64,000 nt of DNA from contig LWTK01000020.1 in assembly GCA_003326205.1 (NCBI GenBank), positions 1 to 64,000 on the forward strand, written 5' to 3'. Positions 1 to 9,814 of the stretch are shown piece after piece. Both the position numbers and the translations under genes were made by a program. The notes below the pieces were generated by a model. That model was not told the origin of the DNA. It saw only the letters and a program-made list of their open reading frames with translations, and made no database searches. Positions within the stretch are counted from its first letter, which is position 1. The number at the start of each line of letters is the position of its first letter. The stretch comes from Nostoc sp. ATCC 43529. GTDB taxonomy: Bacteria > Cyanobacteriota > Cyanobacteriia > Cyanobacteriales > Nostocaceae.

Positions 1-94
<94 letters not shown>

Positions 95-262
95 ATGAAT
101 CGTTTGTAGCTCTTTAGCTGCGCTTTTTTAACCTCAGCTTGGTTACTTCATTTACTTGACGCTGACCACTTGTTGTATAATGGCTTTCAAACTATAATAT
201 TTTCATGGTTCGGTGTCCTGCCAGCGTCGCTCTTTTCGCTTCGCTCTCTCAGGCACTTATTC

Positions 263-291
263 AATATAGCGAACCAACTTAAGAGTGTCAA
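263..291 (-). promoter_or_regulatory. sigma70-type promoter of the rRNA operon
   Basis: On the minus strand a perfect -35 box (TTGACA, 286-291) is separated by exactly 17 bp from a TATATT -10 box (263-268). Transcription would start near 255 and run through a leader of about 160 nt into the 16S rRNA. No ORF separates it from the rRNA, so it is the obvious rrn promoter. A second AT-rich -10-like stretch near 195-205 could be an additional start but has no matching -35 box. Confidence 0.75.
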
Positions 292-430
292 CCACTTTTG
301 CAAAAAACTTTTGCAGGGTTTTAAGGCGGTTATAAGCTTTAGACGGCGAAGATTTTAGGGGGCGAGTCCGGCGAAAGGCGAGTAGATGTGGTAAAAATAA
401 CCGAGTTTGCAATGATTTACAAAAAACCTT

Positions 431-886
431 GACTCACAAGCAGTCAAGAACACCTGCAAGAAGAGTGCAGAGTCCAAAGGATTCTGTCATTACAAATGTA
501 CCAATGGCATCAAACGACACTTGGCAGTAGATACTCTTGGTCTACCATTTTTCACGCATTGTACCAAAGCCAGTATTAGTGATGATCGTGCCTTAATTGA
601 ACTCTTGAGCCAGAATTTAGACTATTTTCGTGCCAAGCCTGTGAACATCCCAAAAATTACAATTCTCCTTGACCACGGTTACCACTCGGACAAGATTACT
701 GCTGCTTTGCAAACACTCTACCCTCAGATTATGACCAAGATCCGATTCCAATGATCACCCAAACCCACGAGAACCGAAAAAGCAGCCCTTGGTAAAACGG
801 GGTTTGTTCCGGTCGCCACTCGTTGGGTAATTGAACGCTCCAATGCTTGGATGGAACGTTGTAAAAGTTTGGTCAAAAACTTTGAT
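431..886 (+). pseudogene. IS5-family transposase remnant
   Basis: This is a DDE transposase fragment with no N-terminal part. In one frame it encodes DSQAVKNTCKKSAESKGF, then a stretch including NGIKRHLAVDTLG, and then LLDHGYHSDKITAAL. An in-frame TGA at 752-754 interrupts it, after which the same frame continues with GFVPVATRWVIERSNAWMER and KSLVKNF. These blocks, in this order, are typical of cyanobacterial IS5-type transposases. Homology stops at about 886, where group II intron maturase sequence begins in another frame. The gene is therefore truncated at both ends and carries a nonsense mutation; it is dead. Confidence 0.8.
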
Positions 887-1365
887 CCGAGAAGTTCGAG
901 CAAAGCTAAAGGCTTGGGCACAACACCGCCACCCCCAGAAGTCTGGGGGATGGGTGTCAAAGAAATATTGGCAAACTATAGGCGGTGATAATTGGGTATT
1001 CGCAACCAGGCACGAGGGTAAAAACCCGATACGGTTACGGTCACACACGGAAACAAAAATTATCCGTCATGTGAAAGTTAAAGGCGAAGCTAGTCCTTAT
1101 GATGGCAACCTAATTTACTGGAGTTCAAGAATGGCGAAACACCCCGAAGCGACTATGAGAGAGAGTGGCAACGCTCCTGAAGTCACAGCAAGGAAAGTGT
1201 ACTCACCGCGGAATGTACTTCCGAGAGGAAGATGTACTGGAGATTGACCACAAAACTCCCAAAAGCTTGGGAGGCAAAGACGAATATAAAAATCTCCAGA
1301 TATTACACAGACACTGCCACGATGAAAAGACAACCGAAGATGGTTCAGTTGTGAAGTACACATAA
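887..1365 (+). pseudogene. Group II intron maturase, 3' remnant with HNH domain
   Basis: This is the C-terminal part of an LtrA-type intron-encoded protein. The first frame gives LKAWAQHRHPQKSGGWVSKK, then HVKVKGEASPYDG and YWSSRMAKHPEATM. At about 1158, in a GAGAGAGAG tract, the homology shifts to another frame giving VATLLKSQQGKCTHRGMYF, then the HNH-like VLEIDHKTPKSLGGKDEY and LHRHCHDEKT. The reverse transcriptase domain is missing. The shift in a GA repeat suggests slippage. The first zinc-binding CxxC of the HNH domain is also damaged (CTHR). It is not functional. Confidence 0.85.
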
Positions 1366-1385
1366 CAATCTGCCGAATCATTGAG

Positions 1386-1459
1386 GAGCCGTGTAATGGG
1401 AAACTATTAAGCACGGTTTTGAAGACCAACGGGGTTGGTGACAACCTCGTTGAGTTTAC
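1386..1459 (+). ncRNA. Group II intron domains V-VI (3' end of intron)
   Basis: Immediately after the maturase remnant lies a domain V-like hairpin, 1386-1420, with GAGCCGTG pairing to CACGGTTTT around a short GGGAAAC loop. It is followed by a domain VI-like hairpin, 1427-1452, whose 11-bp arms CAACGGGGTTG and CAACCTCGTTG pair with one G-T wobble. The intron would end near 1459 at TTTAC, fitting the usual terminal AY. The 5' structural domains are not contiguous, so splicing is not expected. Confidence 0.7.
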
Positions 1460-2635
1460 TAGAGTCAACAGCGAACAGTGATGTATTTATCTTAGGATCG
1501 GAGTCCCTTAAAATATGGCGGTAGGCGTTGGTGGTGGGTCTAAATGCCCCACTAACGAAAAGGTAACTGATAACTGAACCACTGATCGCTGATTTAAGAG
1601 GGTTATATCAGCAGCGGAACTGTCATAATTGGATAAATATGTAAAGCTTTGTAAATTAGCAATTAGCTGTTGCCGCTACTAGGGGTTGAACTGTATTGCC
1701 ATCTGTACCAATTCATTCAACTCTAAATTCAACGGCAGACTTTGGCTTTGCTGGTCACAAGGAGCAAATAAGTGGTGTGCGGATCGGTTCTTCAATTGGT
1801 TGTCTGGTCGTATTGGGTATCTTAAGCCGAAACAGAATTTCCTCCCCAAGGCAATGGTGGAAACTGGGAGCCATCAAAAGGAGCTTCGCCACGTAAACTT
1901 TTAATCAAGTCCGATCGCGCTTCCCTTCCAGCTAAACTAACGTGAGTTCGACGGTTAGAAAAAGCCAAACAATTTTGCTATGTATGGATTTAGACAACTA
2001 GGCATTACAAAGGCGATCGCTTTGAGAAGTAGCGATCGCATAATAATATAATACTGAGCTAATTATTAACTATAGTTAACTATACAACTAACTAAAATAT
2101 CAAATACCAAATAACAAACTAATACTATCTAAATACTTGAGCAACATAGTGAATAGTACGTAATTCGCTACCGTGAGGATACCAATGAGCACGTGTGGTG
2201 TTTTAATCAATGTGACTTTCATAAGTTAAGTAAAGTGAGGGTAAAAAAGTTGGGATGTTTTCCCCACTTATGAGATGTGAATACCCTATAATTTGTAACT
2301 TTACTATCTACTTATGAAATCAGTTTAAATACTGAAATATTTTATCATCCTCATTATTTAATTGAGGCAATCTACTATCGGATAAGTCATTTCAATAACT
2401 AATCCTAATCTGAAAAAAGAAAGCGACAAATATATTGGGTATAGTAAGTTGCCAACAGCATAAGCAATCGTGCAATTTCAATGGGTAATACCTTACCACA
2501 ACTGTGTTATCGTACAGACACTCGATGTGTTGCAAAAATTGTTAGGATTGCTAGAACTTCCGAAGAAGATCGGAGGCTACTGGAATATGAATCGGTGTTG
2601 TAATTCAAGTTAGCAATTTAGTACGAAATAATAAT
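1460..2635. other. Gene-free spacer between intron debris and ppsA
   Basis: No credible gene was seen in nearly 1.2 kb. The short open frames at 1686-1904 overlap each other and match no family that I recognise. Two HIP1-like GCGATCGC sites lie near 2012-2040. The stretch is AT-rich and looks like decayed sequence next to the rRNA operon. Confidence 0.5.
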
Positions 2636-2677
2636 CTTTTCAAAACCTCTCCCCACTTGGGGAGAGGTTTTGAAAAG
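2636..2677. terminator. Bidirectional hairpin terminator after ppsA
   Basis: A perfect 19-bp inverted repeat (arms 2636-2654 and 2659-2677, loop ACTT) lies 17 bp beyond the ppsA stop codon. The GC core CCTCTCCCC/GGGGAGAGG is flanked by A-rich and T-rich ends, so the stem ends in TTTT-rich sequence on either strand. It is the likely end of ppsA transcription. Confidence 0.75.
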
Positions 2678-2693
2678 AGTTATTGAACTTATG

Positions 2694-5132
2694 TTACCTA
2701 ACTGCTGTACTTGCTATTTCTAAAAGAGTTTTGAGTACAGAATCAGGATTAAGGCTGATGGAATCAATACCTTGCTGAACCAAAAATTGAGCAAATTCTG
2801 GATAGTCACTAGGTGCTTGTCCACAAATACCAATTTTGCGTCCGTGCTTTTTAACTGTGGCTATGGCTTTGGCAATCATCAGCTTCACGGCTTCATTGCG
2901 TTCATCAAATAAGTGAGCTACCAATTCGGAATCTCTATCTACTCCTAATGTTAATTGTGTTAGGTCATTGGAGCCTATTGAAAACCCATCAAAGATTTCA
3001 CAAAATTCATCTGCTAATTGCACATTACTAGGCAATTCGCACATCACATAGACTTGCAAACCGTTTTCTCCCTGCACCAAACCATGTTTTGCCATTTCTG
3101 CTAACACGCGTCGGCCTTCTTGGGGAGTGCGACAAAATGGCACCATTAAAATTACATTAGTTAAACCCATGCGATCGCGCACATTTTTCATAGCTAAACA
3201 TTCCAAAGCGAAGCCTTCGCGGTAGCGTTCATCGTAGTAGCGAGAAGCACCGCGCCAACCTAGCATCGGGTTTTCTTCTTGGGGTTCAAATGGCTTACCG
3301 CCCAACACGTTAGCATATTCGTTAGTCTTGAAATCTGATAGGCGCACAATTACAGGTTTGGGATAAAAAGCAGCTGCGATCGTACCAATACCTTGAGCTA
3401 GTTTATCGATAAAATACGCGGCTTTGTCTTCGTATTGGGCAGTTAATTCGGCAATCTGAGATTTGACAAACTCATCTTCTAATTCGTGAAAATGAATTAA
3501 TGCTAATGGATGCGTCTTAATATGATTGGCAATAATAAATTCCATCCGCGCTAATCCCACTCCATCATTAGGGATAGCAGCATAACTCAATGCTTCTTCT
3601 GGATTACCCACATTCATCATAATTTTAGTACGAATCTGGGGCAAATTTTCTAATGCTAATTCTTGTACTTGATATGATAATAAACCTTGGTAAACTCTCC
3701 CAGTTTCACCTTCAGCACAAGAAATTGTAATCTCTTGTCCTGTTTTCAATACAGTGGTTGCATTACCACAACCAACTATGGCCGGAATACCTATTTCTCT
3801 AGCGATAATTGCACTATGACAAGTACGTCCCCCTTGGTTGGTAACAATTGCACTAGCACGTTTCATGATTGGTTCCCAGTCAGGATCGGTACGATTTGTG
3901 ACTAGGACATCTCCAGGTTGAAATTGGTTAATTTGCTGCACATCCAAAATCACTCTGGCTTTACCTTGGCCAATCATTTCACCCACACTCCGCCCTGTAA
4001 CTAATACCTCACCTTTTTGTTGTAAATGATAAGTGCGGAGAACATTTTTCGATTTTTGAGATTGTACTGTTTCGGGACGCGCTTGGACGATAAAAAGCTC
4101 GTTGGTAATGCCATCTTTTGCCCATTCGATATCCATTGGTGTGTAGACACTGCGCACTTGTGAGTAATATTCTTCAATCAAACAACAAGCTTGGGCTAAT
4201 TGTAAAATTTCATCATTATTAAGGGCATATTTTAGGCGATCGCTTGCCGCAACAGGTATATTTTTGGTCAATTTTGAGCCGCCAGTATCGTAGACCATTT
4301 TGAGTTCTTTCGTACCCAGACGCTTTTCTAAAATCGGCTGATATCCCTGTTTTAATGTAGGTTTAAATACTAAATATTCATCTGGATTAACCGCACCCTG
4401 GACTACATTTTCTCCCAAACCGTATGCAGCAGTAATTAATGCTACATCTTGAAAGCCAGTTTCAGTATCGATGGAGAACATTACACCAGATGTTGCTAGG
4501 TCAGAACGTACCATTTTTTGTACGCCTACGGAGAGGGCAATACTGAAGTGGTCGAAGCCTTTGAGTTCGCGGTAAGAAATAGCACGGTCAGTATAAATTG
4601 AGGCAAAGCACTTGTGACAAGCTTCTAAAACACCTTGCAACCCGTGGACATTGAGGTAAGTTTCTTGCTGTCCGGCAAAGCTAGCATCGGGTAAGTCTTC
4701 TGCTGTAGCGCTAGAACGGACTGCGACATCGGTATTAGTGCCATATTGTTTTTCCAGGTCTTGATAAGCTTCGGTAATCGCTTGCTGCAACTCCAGTGGA
4801 AATGGAGTTTGCAGCATTAAAGCCCGTACTTGCTGGCCAATAGAATGGAGATTATTAACATCTTCTATATTTAAATCTGCAAATAATTGCCGTAATTTGG
4901 GTTCTAAACCTGCTGAAGAGATAAAGTAGTGATAAGCATAAGCTGTAGTAGCAAATCCTGTAGGAATCTTGATGCCTTTAGGTACGAGCTGCTGAATCAT
5001 TTCTCCTAGTGAAGCGTTTTTACCACCCACAAGTGGGATATCTGCAATCCCAACTGCATCTAGTGGTAGTACTAGGGCTTGTTGTTTTAAATCCTGGCTT
5101 GGTGTCTTTTGAGTAACAAATGTTTCAAGCAT
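2694..5132 (-). CDS. ppsA: Phosphoenolpyruvate synthase
   Basis: PEP synthase (pyruvate, water dikinase) converts pyruvate, ATP and water to PEP, AMP and phosphate, the gluconeogenic bypass of pyruvate kinase. The 812 residues match the usual length of about 800. The N-terminal ATP-grasp domain includes GGKNASLGEM and AVRSSATAEDLPDASFAGQQ. The swivelling domain has the phosphorylated His in GGRTCHSAIIARE (about residue 439). The C-terminal PEP/pyruvate barrel has GSNDLTQLTLGVDRDS and the catalytic Cys in KIGICGQAPSDYPEF (about 769). It is monocistronic, with a strong hairpin terminator 17 bp downstream, and the upstream spacer contains a MITE. The start MLETFVTQKT is followed almost directly by conserved sequence. 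It is distinguished from PPDK by its length and motif spacing. Confidence 0.96.
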   Translation of the reverse strand: MLETFVTQKTPSQDLKQQALVLPLDAVGIADIPLVGGKNASLGEMIQQLVPKGIKIPTGFATTAYAYHYFISSAGLEPKLRQLFADLNIEDVNNLHSIGQQVRALMLQTPFPLELQQAITEAYQDLEKQYGTNTDVAVRSSATAEDLPDASFAGQQETYLNVHGLQGVLEACHKCFASIYTDRAISYRELKGFDHFSIALSVGVQKMVRSDLATSGVMFSIDTETGFQDVALITAAYGLGENVVQGAVNPDEYLVFKPTLKQGYQPILEKRLGTKELKMVYDTGGSKLTKNIPVAASDRLKYALNNDEILQLAQACCLIEEYYSQVRSVYTPMDIEWAKDGITNELFIVQARPETVQSQKSKNVLRTYHLQQKGEVLVTGRSVGEMIGQGKARVILDVQQINQFQPGDVLVTNRTDPDWEPIMKRASAIVTNQGGRTCHSAIIAREIGIPAIVGCGNATTVLKTGQEITISCAEGETGRVYQGLLSYQVQELALENLPQIRTKIMMNVGNPEEALSYAAIPNDGVGLARMEFIIANHIKTHPLALIHFHELEDEFVKSQIAELTAQYEDKAAYFIDKLAQGIGTIAAAFYPKPVIVRLSDFKTNEYANVLGGKPFEPQEENPMLGWRGASRYYDERYREGFALECLAMKNVRDRMGLTNVILMVPFCRTPQEGRRVLAEMAKHGLVQGENGLQVYVMCELPSNVQLADEFCEIFDGFSIGSNDLTQLTLGVDRDSELVAHLFDERNEAVKLMIAKAIATVKKHGRKIGICGQAPSDYPEFAQFLVQQGIDSISLNPDSVLKTLLEIASTAVR

Positions 5133-5358
5133 GGAAAAATTTCCTTAAATGCATTCTCGCTACTGCTACTCCAGAGGGCTTGGTGTTGGTTTTTTACTCC
5201 CTCTTGAGTCTCACACCTTTGGTTATACGAAGATAATTTGAGGAACTTGTGAGGTGACGACTACTTTGTTGTTCTTGTTATTACTTACTCTATAGCTGTC
5301 CGATTTGATTTATAAACTTATCTGTGCAGGCAAAGACCGAACAGGCAAGAGGGTTGTA

Positions 5359-5485
5359 AGTAGAAAGACTCAATTAAACTAAAGTTCGTAGTATGGACTT
5401 TAGTCCTTAAAACGTCTGTTAGGAGCGATAAATCGCTTACTACGAACAAAGCTTCAATCTTACATTTAATTATGTCTACCTACTT
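5359..5485. repeat. MITE-like element, family 2 (copy 1)
   Basis: A 127-bp palindromic element in the ppsA upstream spacer. Its ends are imperfect inverted repeats starting AAGTAGAAAGACTCAATTAA on the left and, read inward, AAGTAGGTAGACATAATTAA on the right. The core (GTTCGTAGTATGGACTTTAG, closing with CTTACTACGAAC) is itself a long hairpin. A near-identical copy lies at 49455-49582 and an internally different copy with the same ends at 48985-49065. It has no coding capacity. Confidence 0.7.
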
Positions 5486-5559
5486 AGAAGATTAAAGCGT
5501 ATAGAATTTTTTTACCCAATCAAATCGGATTCTTATATACTTAAGCGATCGCAATTTAA

Positions 5560-5781
5560 TTAGTCTTCGCTCCAATCTTCACGGCCTAAGAGATCTATAA
5601 TTTTGTCCCGAAGCAAAAATTCATTTTTTTCTAGCTCAAGTTCAACGCAAACCCAATCACGCCCAGGAATATATTTACACAGAGTATAAATCGGCTCATT
5701 ACGACGAATTGCTCCTTTGTTAACGAGTTCGCGTGCTTCATCTTTGATAGCTTGAATATCATACTTAACAAGAGTATCCAT
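5560..5781 (-). CDS. DUF4327 family protein
   Basis: A 73-residue cyanobacterial protein of unknown function, recognised by the family-typical blocks YDIQAIKDEARELV, EPIYTLCKYIPGRDWVCVE and ELEKNEFLLRDKIIDL. I place the start at the ATG at 5779-5781 because a GAGGGG ribosome-binding site (5788-5793) lies 6-7 bases upstream. The open frame can be extended five codons to a TTG that overlaps that site and is unlikely. It has no membrane segment and ends in an acidic tail. It is a single gene between ppsA and the P-type ATPase, convergent with neither. Confidence 0.85.
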   Translation of the reverse strand: MDTLVKYDIQAIKDEARELVNKGAIRRNEPIYTLCKYIPGRDWVCVELELEKNEFLLRDKIIDLLGREDWSED

Positions 5782-6268
5782 AACAAAACCCCTCAATATT
5801 AACTAGGCAGGTTCAGCCTAAGCATCAACACTTGGACTCTAATTTCAACCTATCAAAAATATTTGAGGATTTTGTGAAGATTGAAATTTAATTTTATCGG
5901 CTATTGCCCTTTAAAAGTATCTATAGATTATGGTATGTTTAATATCTAAATCCTTTGCTATCAAAGCTGGTGAATTACTGATAATTTCAAACTCTCCGCG
6001 TCCCTGTATGTTGCCGTGTCAATGTCTTAATTTATATTAAGTGTTGTCGGAGTTTGATATTACATTCTACCTTCTAAGTAAGGAAAAGGAAGAAAGCTTG
6101 GTAGCGTACAAAGCTCATTGGGAGTGCTTTGTGACTTCTGATTCTGTTTTAACTTCACAACTTCCTCAAAATTTTTTTCTAACTTAATACCAAGGAATCG
6201 AATTAGCGCAAGCATTTTAATACCATAAACCACTAGATTTACTAGCTTACTGAACAAAAAATGTAGCT
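5782..6268. other. Intergenic spacer without a supported gene
   Basis: A spacer of almost 490 bp between the divergent DUF4327 gene and the P-type ATPase. A 65-codon minus-strand open frame at 6060-6257 has no recognisable homology and a poor start context, so I do not call it. The region should hold the ATPase promoter, but no clear boxes were seen. Confidence 0.4.
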
Positions 6269-9115
6269 ATGAACTCACATCATGCGATTTGGTCACTCAC
6301 AGCTGAAGAAGTCTACAACAATTTAACAACGACTCCCCAAGGACTGAGCGAGGTTGAAGCTAATTTACGCATCAAACAATACGGTTACAACGAATTGCCA
6401 GAACCGCAAACACGCCCTTTAATCTTGCGCTTTATTGACCAATTAACCCATTTCATGGCGCTTTTGTTATGGGTGGCAGGAATTTTAGCTTTTATTTCCC
6501 AAATTCCGGAGTTAGGTTGGGCTATCTGGGCAGTAATTTGGATTAATGCAATTTTTAGTTTTTGGCAGGAATTCCAAGCAGAAAAAGCCTTATCTGCATT
6601 AAAGCAAGTATTACCTGCCCAAGTCAAAGTTTATCGCGATGGTGCGCTGTGTGTCATTCCTGCACGGGAATTAGTTTCAGGAGATGTTATTCAGTTAGAA
6701 GAGGGAGATAAAATTTCCGCCGATGCACGACTGATCGAAAGCCAGTCGTTTTATGTAGATGTCTCCGTTCTTACCGGGGAATCACTACCTGTTTCTCGGT
6801 CGTGGGAACCCCTTACCACGGAAAATATTCATGGTTCCGATGCTCCTAACTTAGTATTTGCCGGTTCCACGGTTGCCTCAGGTCGGGGGCTAGCAGTAGT
6901 TTATGGTACTGGTACGCATACGGAATTTGGTCAAGTCGCCCACCTGACTGCCAACGTCAAGCGCGAACCCAGCACTTTAGAAGTGCAGATTTCCAAGGTG
7001 GTTCACACAATTACAATAATTGCGATCGCTATGGGTGTAGTTATATTTCTACTCACTAATGTTTTAGTGGGTATGGGAATTAAAGAAAGCTTCATTTTTG
7101 CGATCGGGATCATCGTTGCGTTCGTCCCAGAAGGGTTACTACCAACAGTCAGCCTAGCTTTGGCAATTGGCGTCAAGCGCATGGCAAAACAAAATGCACT
7201 GGTACGCCGTCTTTCAGCGGTGGAAACTTTGAGTGCAACGACGGTCATCTGTACTGACAAAACAGGCACTTTAACTAAAAATGAAATGACTGTCCGCAAG
7301 CTGTGGATTCCGAGTACAGAAATTAATGTCACCGGAGTGGGTTACGAACCAAAGGGAGAAGTCGAAATTATAAATTCTGAGTTTGAATCCCAAGTCAGGT
7401 TACTCTTAACAGGTGCAGCACTTTGCTCAAATGCACGATTAAATCATCCGTCAGGTTCGAGTCAGTGGCAAGAATTGGGAGACCCCACAGAAGCAGCATT
7501 ATTAGTCGCTGCTATGAAAGCTGGCTTTAAATTGGAGGAGTTGCAACACCAAGCACCGCGACTGCGAGAAATACCATTTGATTCCCATCGCCGGATGATG
7601 ACAGTGTTACTCGAAGGTAATCTGGAATTCGATAAACAACGACAAAAGCTTGCTAGTACCGAAACAACAGCACTTAAAACTCAGGATTCCTTACTGATAT
7701 TTACTAAAGGCGCACCATTGGATGTGCTGGAACATTCTCGGTTTATTCTGCACAACGGACAATACGAGGAACTAAACGAAGCACAACGCACAAACGTCAA
7801 GGCGGCAAATGATGAACTTGCAAGTCAAGGTTTTCGTGTTTTAGGTGTGGCGACACGACAAGGCGCTACAGAGTTACGCGCACAGGAAAACGCAACTATA
7901 GAACAAGACCTGACGTTTATCGGACTTGTGGCAATGATAGATCCACCTCGTCCGGAAGTTGCAGATGCGATCGCACTTTGTCATCATGCAGGCATCCAAG
8001 TCACCATGATTACAGGCGACTACGGTTTGACGGCGGCTGCTATTGCTCAAAAAATTGGTTTAATTAATGGCAAACCTAACGGTAAAGTTAGAGCCATCAC
8101 AGGCGAACAATTAGGGCGTCTTTCCAATGCACAACTACGTCAAATCCTCCACAAACAGAAACATGGCTTAGTATTTGCACGAGTAATGCCCGAACAAAAG
8201 TTAAGGCTTGTACAAGCGTATAAAGATTTGGGTCATGTAGTCGCCGTCACTGGCGATGGCGTGAATGATGCCCCAGCGTTACGCGCAGCAAATATTGGTA
8301 TTGCGATGGGTATGAACGGTACAGATGTCGCACGTGAAGCTGCTGATATTGTCTTGGTTGATGACAACTTTGCTACCATCGTCAGCGCCATTGAGCAAGG
8401 ACGGGCAGTTTATCAAAATATCCGCAAGTTCATTACTTATATTCTTTCATCAAATATGGCGGAGTTTCTGCCATTTTTAGCAATGGTGTTCTTTAAAATA
8501 CCTCCAGCATTAGTAATTTTACAAATATTAGCGATCGATTTAGGAACCGATATGGTTCCAGCACTCGCGTTAGGTGCAGAACGCCCAGAAAAAGGTTCCA
8601 TGACACAACCGCCGCGCAAAAAGTCCCAAGCATTGCTTGATTTACCGCTGATGCTGCGTGCTTATTGTTTCTTGGGCTTACTTGAAGGTTTAGCAGGGAT
8701 GACGGGATTTTTCTTAGTTTGGTGGGCAAATGGTTATGGACTCACTCAATTACAGGCAGTAAGCTCTAGTATTCTTTCGCACTCAGCAAGCGCCACAACA
8801 ATGGCAATTTACCACCAAGCGACAACTGTGACATTAGCTGTCATTGTTGCTTGTCAAGATGGTAATGTCTTTGCTTGTCGTTCCGAAAGAGTTTCAATTT
8901 TTCGGTTGGGTTTTTTTACAAACCGTTTAATTTGGTTAGGAATTGCGGTTGAGTGGATGTTGATTTTGTCAATTATTTATTCTCCAACATTGCAAAAAAT
9001 CTTTTCAACTGCTGCTTTGCAACCTTCTCAATGGTTGGCGTTACTTGTTTGTCCACCGTTAATTTTGATAGCGGATGAATTACGTAAGCGAATTGTGCTG
9101 TATCAGCTGAAATGA
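6269..9115 (+). CDS. P-type cation-transporting ATPase (P2 class)
   Basis: A membrane pump that uses ATP to move cations. The 948 residues carry the N-terminal cation-ATPase domain (SLTAEEVYNNLTTTPQGLSE). The actuator motif is VSVLTGESLPV (about 169-179) and the membrane motif is VPEGLLPTVSLALA (about 288). The phosphorylation site is CTDKTGTLTKNEM (Asp near 330), with MITGDYGLTAAAIA and the hinge VTGDGVNDAPAL (about 661). Ten or so hydrophobic segments fit the P2 layout. PEGLL instead of the CPC/CPx of metal pumps argues for Ca2+ or Na+/K+-type transport; the ion cannot be read from sequence. The C-terminal GNVFACRSER block is typical of the P2 cation ATPase C-terminal domain. It stands alone, with no regulator beside it. 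Confidence 0.93.
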   Translation: MNSHHAIWSLTAEEVYNNLTTTPQGLSEVEANLRIKQYGYNELPEPQTRPLILRFIDQLTHFMALLLWVAGILAFISQIPELGWAIWAVIWINAIFSFWQEFQAEKALSALKQVLPAQVKVYRDGALCVIPARELVSGDVIQLEEGDKISADARLIESQSFYVDVSVLTGESLPVSRSWEPLTTENIHGSDAPNLVFAGSTVASGRGLAVVYGTGTHTEFGQVAHLTANVKREPSTLEVQISKVVHTITIIAIAMGVVIFLLTNVLVGMGIKESFIFAIGIIVAFVPEGLLPTVSLALAIGVKRMAKQNALVRRLSAVETLSATTVICTDKTGTLTKNEMTVRKLWIPSTEINVTGVGYEPKGEVEIINSEFESQVRLLLTGAALCSNARLNHPSGSSQWQELGDPTEAALLVAAMKAGFKLEELQHQAPRLREIPFDSHRRMMTVLLEGNLEFDKQRQKLASTETTALKTQDSLLIFTKGAPLDVLEHSRFILHNGQYEELNEAQRTNVKAANDELASQGFRVLGVATRQGATELRAQENATIEQDLTFIGLVAMIDPPRPEVADAIALCHHAGIQVTMITGDYGLTAAAIAQKIGLINGKPNGKVRAITGEQLGRLSNAQLRQILHKQKHGLVFARVMPEQKLRLVQAYKDLGHVVAVTGDGVNDAPALRAANIGIAMGMNGTDVAREAADIVLVDDNFATIVSAIEQGRAVYQNIRKFITYILSSNMAEFLPFLAMVFFKIPPALVILQILAIDLGTDMVPALALGAERPEKGSMTQPPRKKSQALLDLPLMLRAYCFLGLLEGLAGMTGFFLVWWANGYGLTQLQAVSSSILSHSASATTMAIYHQATTVTLAVIVACQDGNVFACRSERVSIFRLGFFTNRLIWLGIAVEWMLILSIIYSPTLQKIFSTAALQPSQWLALLVCPPLILIADELRKRIVLYQLK

Positions 9116-9222
9116 TTGTTCAAACAGTCTACTAAAATCAATCGATACGGACACGCCAAGGTTCTAACGCAGTCACAGATACAGTTAATCTTCAGTCACC
9201 AGCTGTATGATGACCGCGATGG

Positions 9223-9340
9223 CTAGTGGTCTATCGCATTAATTTTGATGAGTTTGTAGTAAGGACTTCAGTGCTTAAAAATCAAGGACTAAAGTCCTAA
9301 CTACAAACATTTTTTCTCTACAAATGGGACAGAGTACTAG
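9223..9340. repeat. MITE, family 1 (copy 1)
   Basis: A 118-bp element whose left end is CTAGTGGTCTATCGCATTA and whose right end is a degenerate version (AATGGGACAGAGTACTAG). The core is the palindrome GTTTGTAGT.AAGGACTT to AAGTCCT.ACTACAAAC. Other copies are at 23284-23406, 23403-23524 and 40171-40293. The outermost CTAG suggests insertion at TA, as in Tc1/mariner (IS630-type) MITEs. Confidence 0.7.
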
Positions 9341-9529
9341 ACCCACCGTAGGCATCGCAATTTGTTCGGTGTCTATCTGTTTCGTACCTGTAGAATTCGT
9401 GAATATTGTACTTTGCAAACTAGGACAGATCAGACCCAGGCTGATTATTAAAGAATCAAACACCAAGAGAAAGCTGGCTACACGCTCAATTCTGATTATC
9501 GAAGATTTATGGCGATTAGTGTTTGAATA

Positions 9530-9642
9530 CTACCTACGGAGACGATTATCTGTTCCCAGATCGCAGTGATGGACACATCAGTAAAGATTTGGTCGCTAAG
9601 TATTGGCGTGGATTGAAAAGGCTACAAGAGGGGAACGCCTAA
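9530..9642 (+). pseudogene. Possible tyrosine recombinase scrap
   Basis: A 37-codon open stretch after an in-frame stop reads TTYGDDYLFPDRSDGHISKD and then LVAKYWRGLKRL. The YLFP....GHIS pattern resembles the region just before the catalytic C-terminal part of cyanobacterial phage-type integrases. No catalytic R-H-R-Y residues are present and both sides are unrelated, so at best this is a decayed fragment. The surrounding 9341-9814 spacer contains no other recognisable gene. Confidence 0.3.
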
Positions 9643-9814
9643 GTTCTATAGAGAATAACTTAACTAAATAATTTTCAATCTTTACACTTCCGGAATTTTC
9701 GCAGGCAAAAACTTTAAATATAATTCAGTTTTTTTTCGGATTAACTATGAGTTAGACGGATGTTAGTTTTGCAATCTAGGAATTAAAAAATAAAAAGTTT
9801 CAGGAGTTACGCTC

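Noticed and set aside
831..1247. 138-codon open frame starting with MNAPMLGWNVVKVW
   Set aside because: Its first part is an out-of-frame reading of the IS5 transposase; only the later part is maturase. It is treated as a remnant, not a gene.
1686..1904. Overlapping 66- and 72-codon open frames
   Set aside because: No recognisable family, no good start context and decayed surroundings.
6060..6257. 65-codon minus-strand frame before the P-type ATPase
   Set aside because: No homology that I can see and no convincing ribosome-binding site; it probably overlaps the ATPase promoter.
9324..9569. 81-codon frame MGQSTRPTVGIAICSV
   Set aside because: It begins inside a MITE end and shows no family features; the integrase-like scrap is in a different frame.
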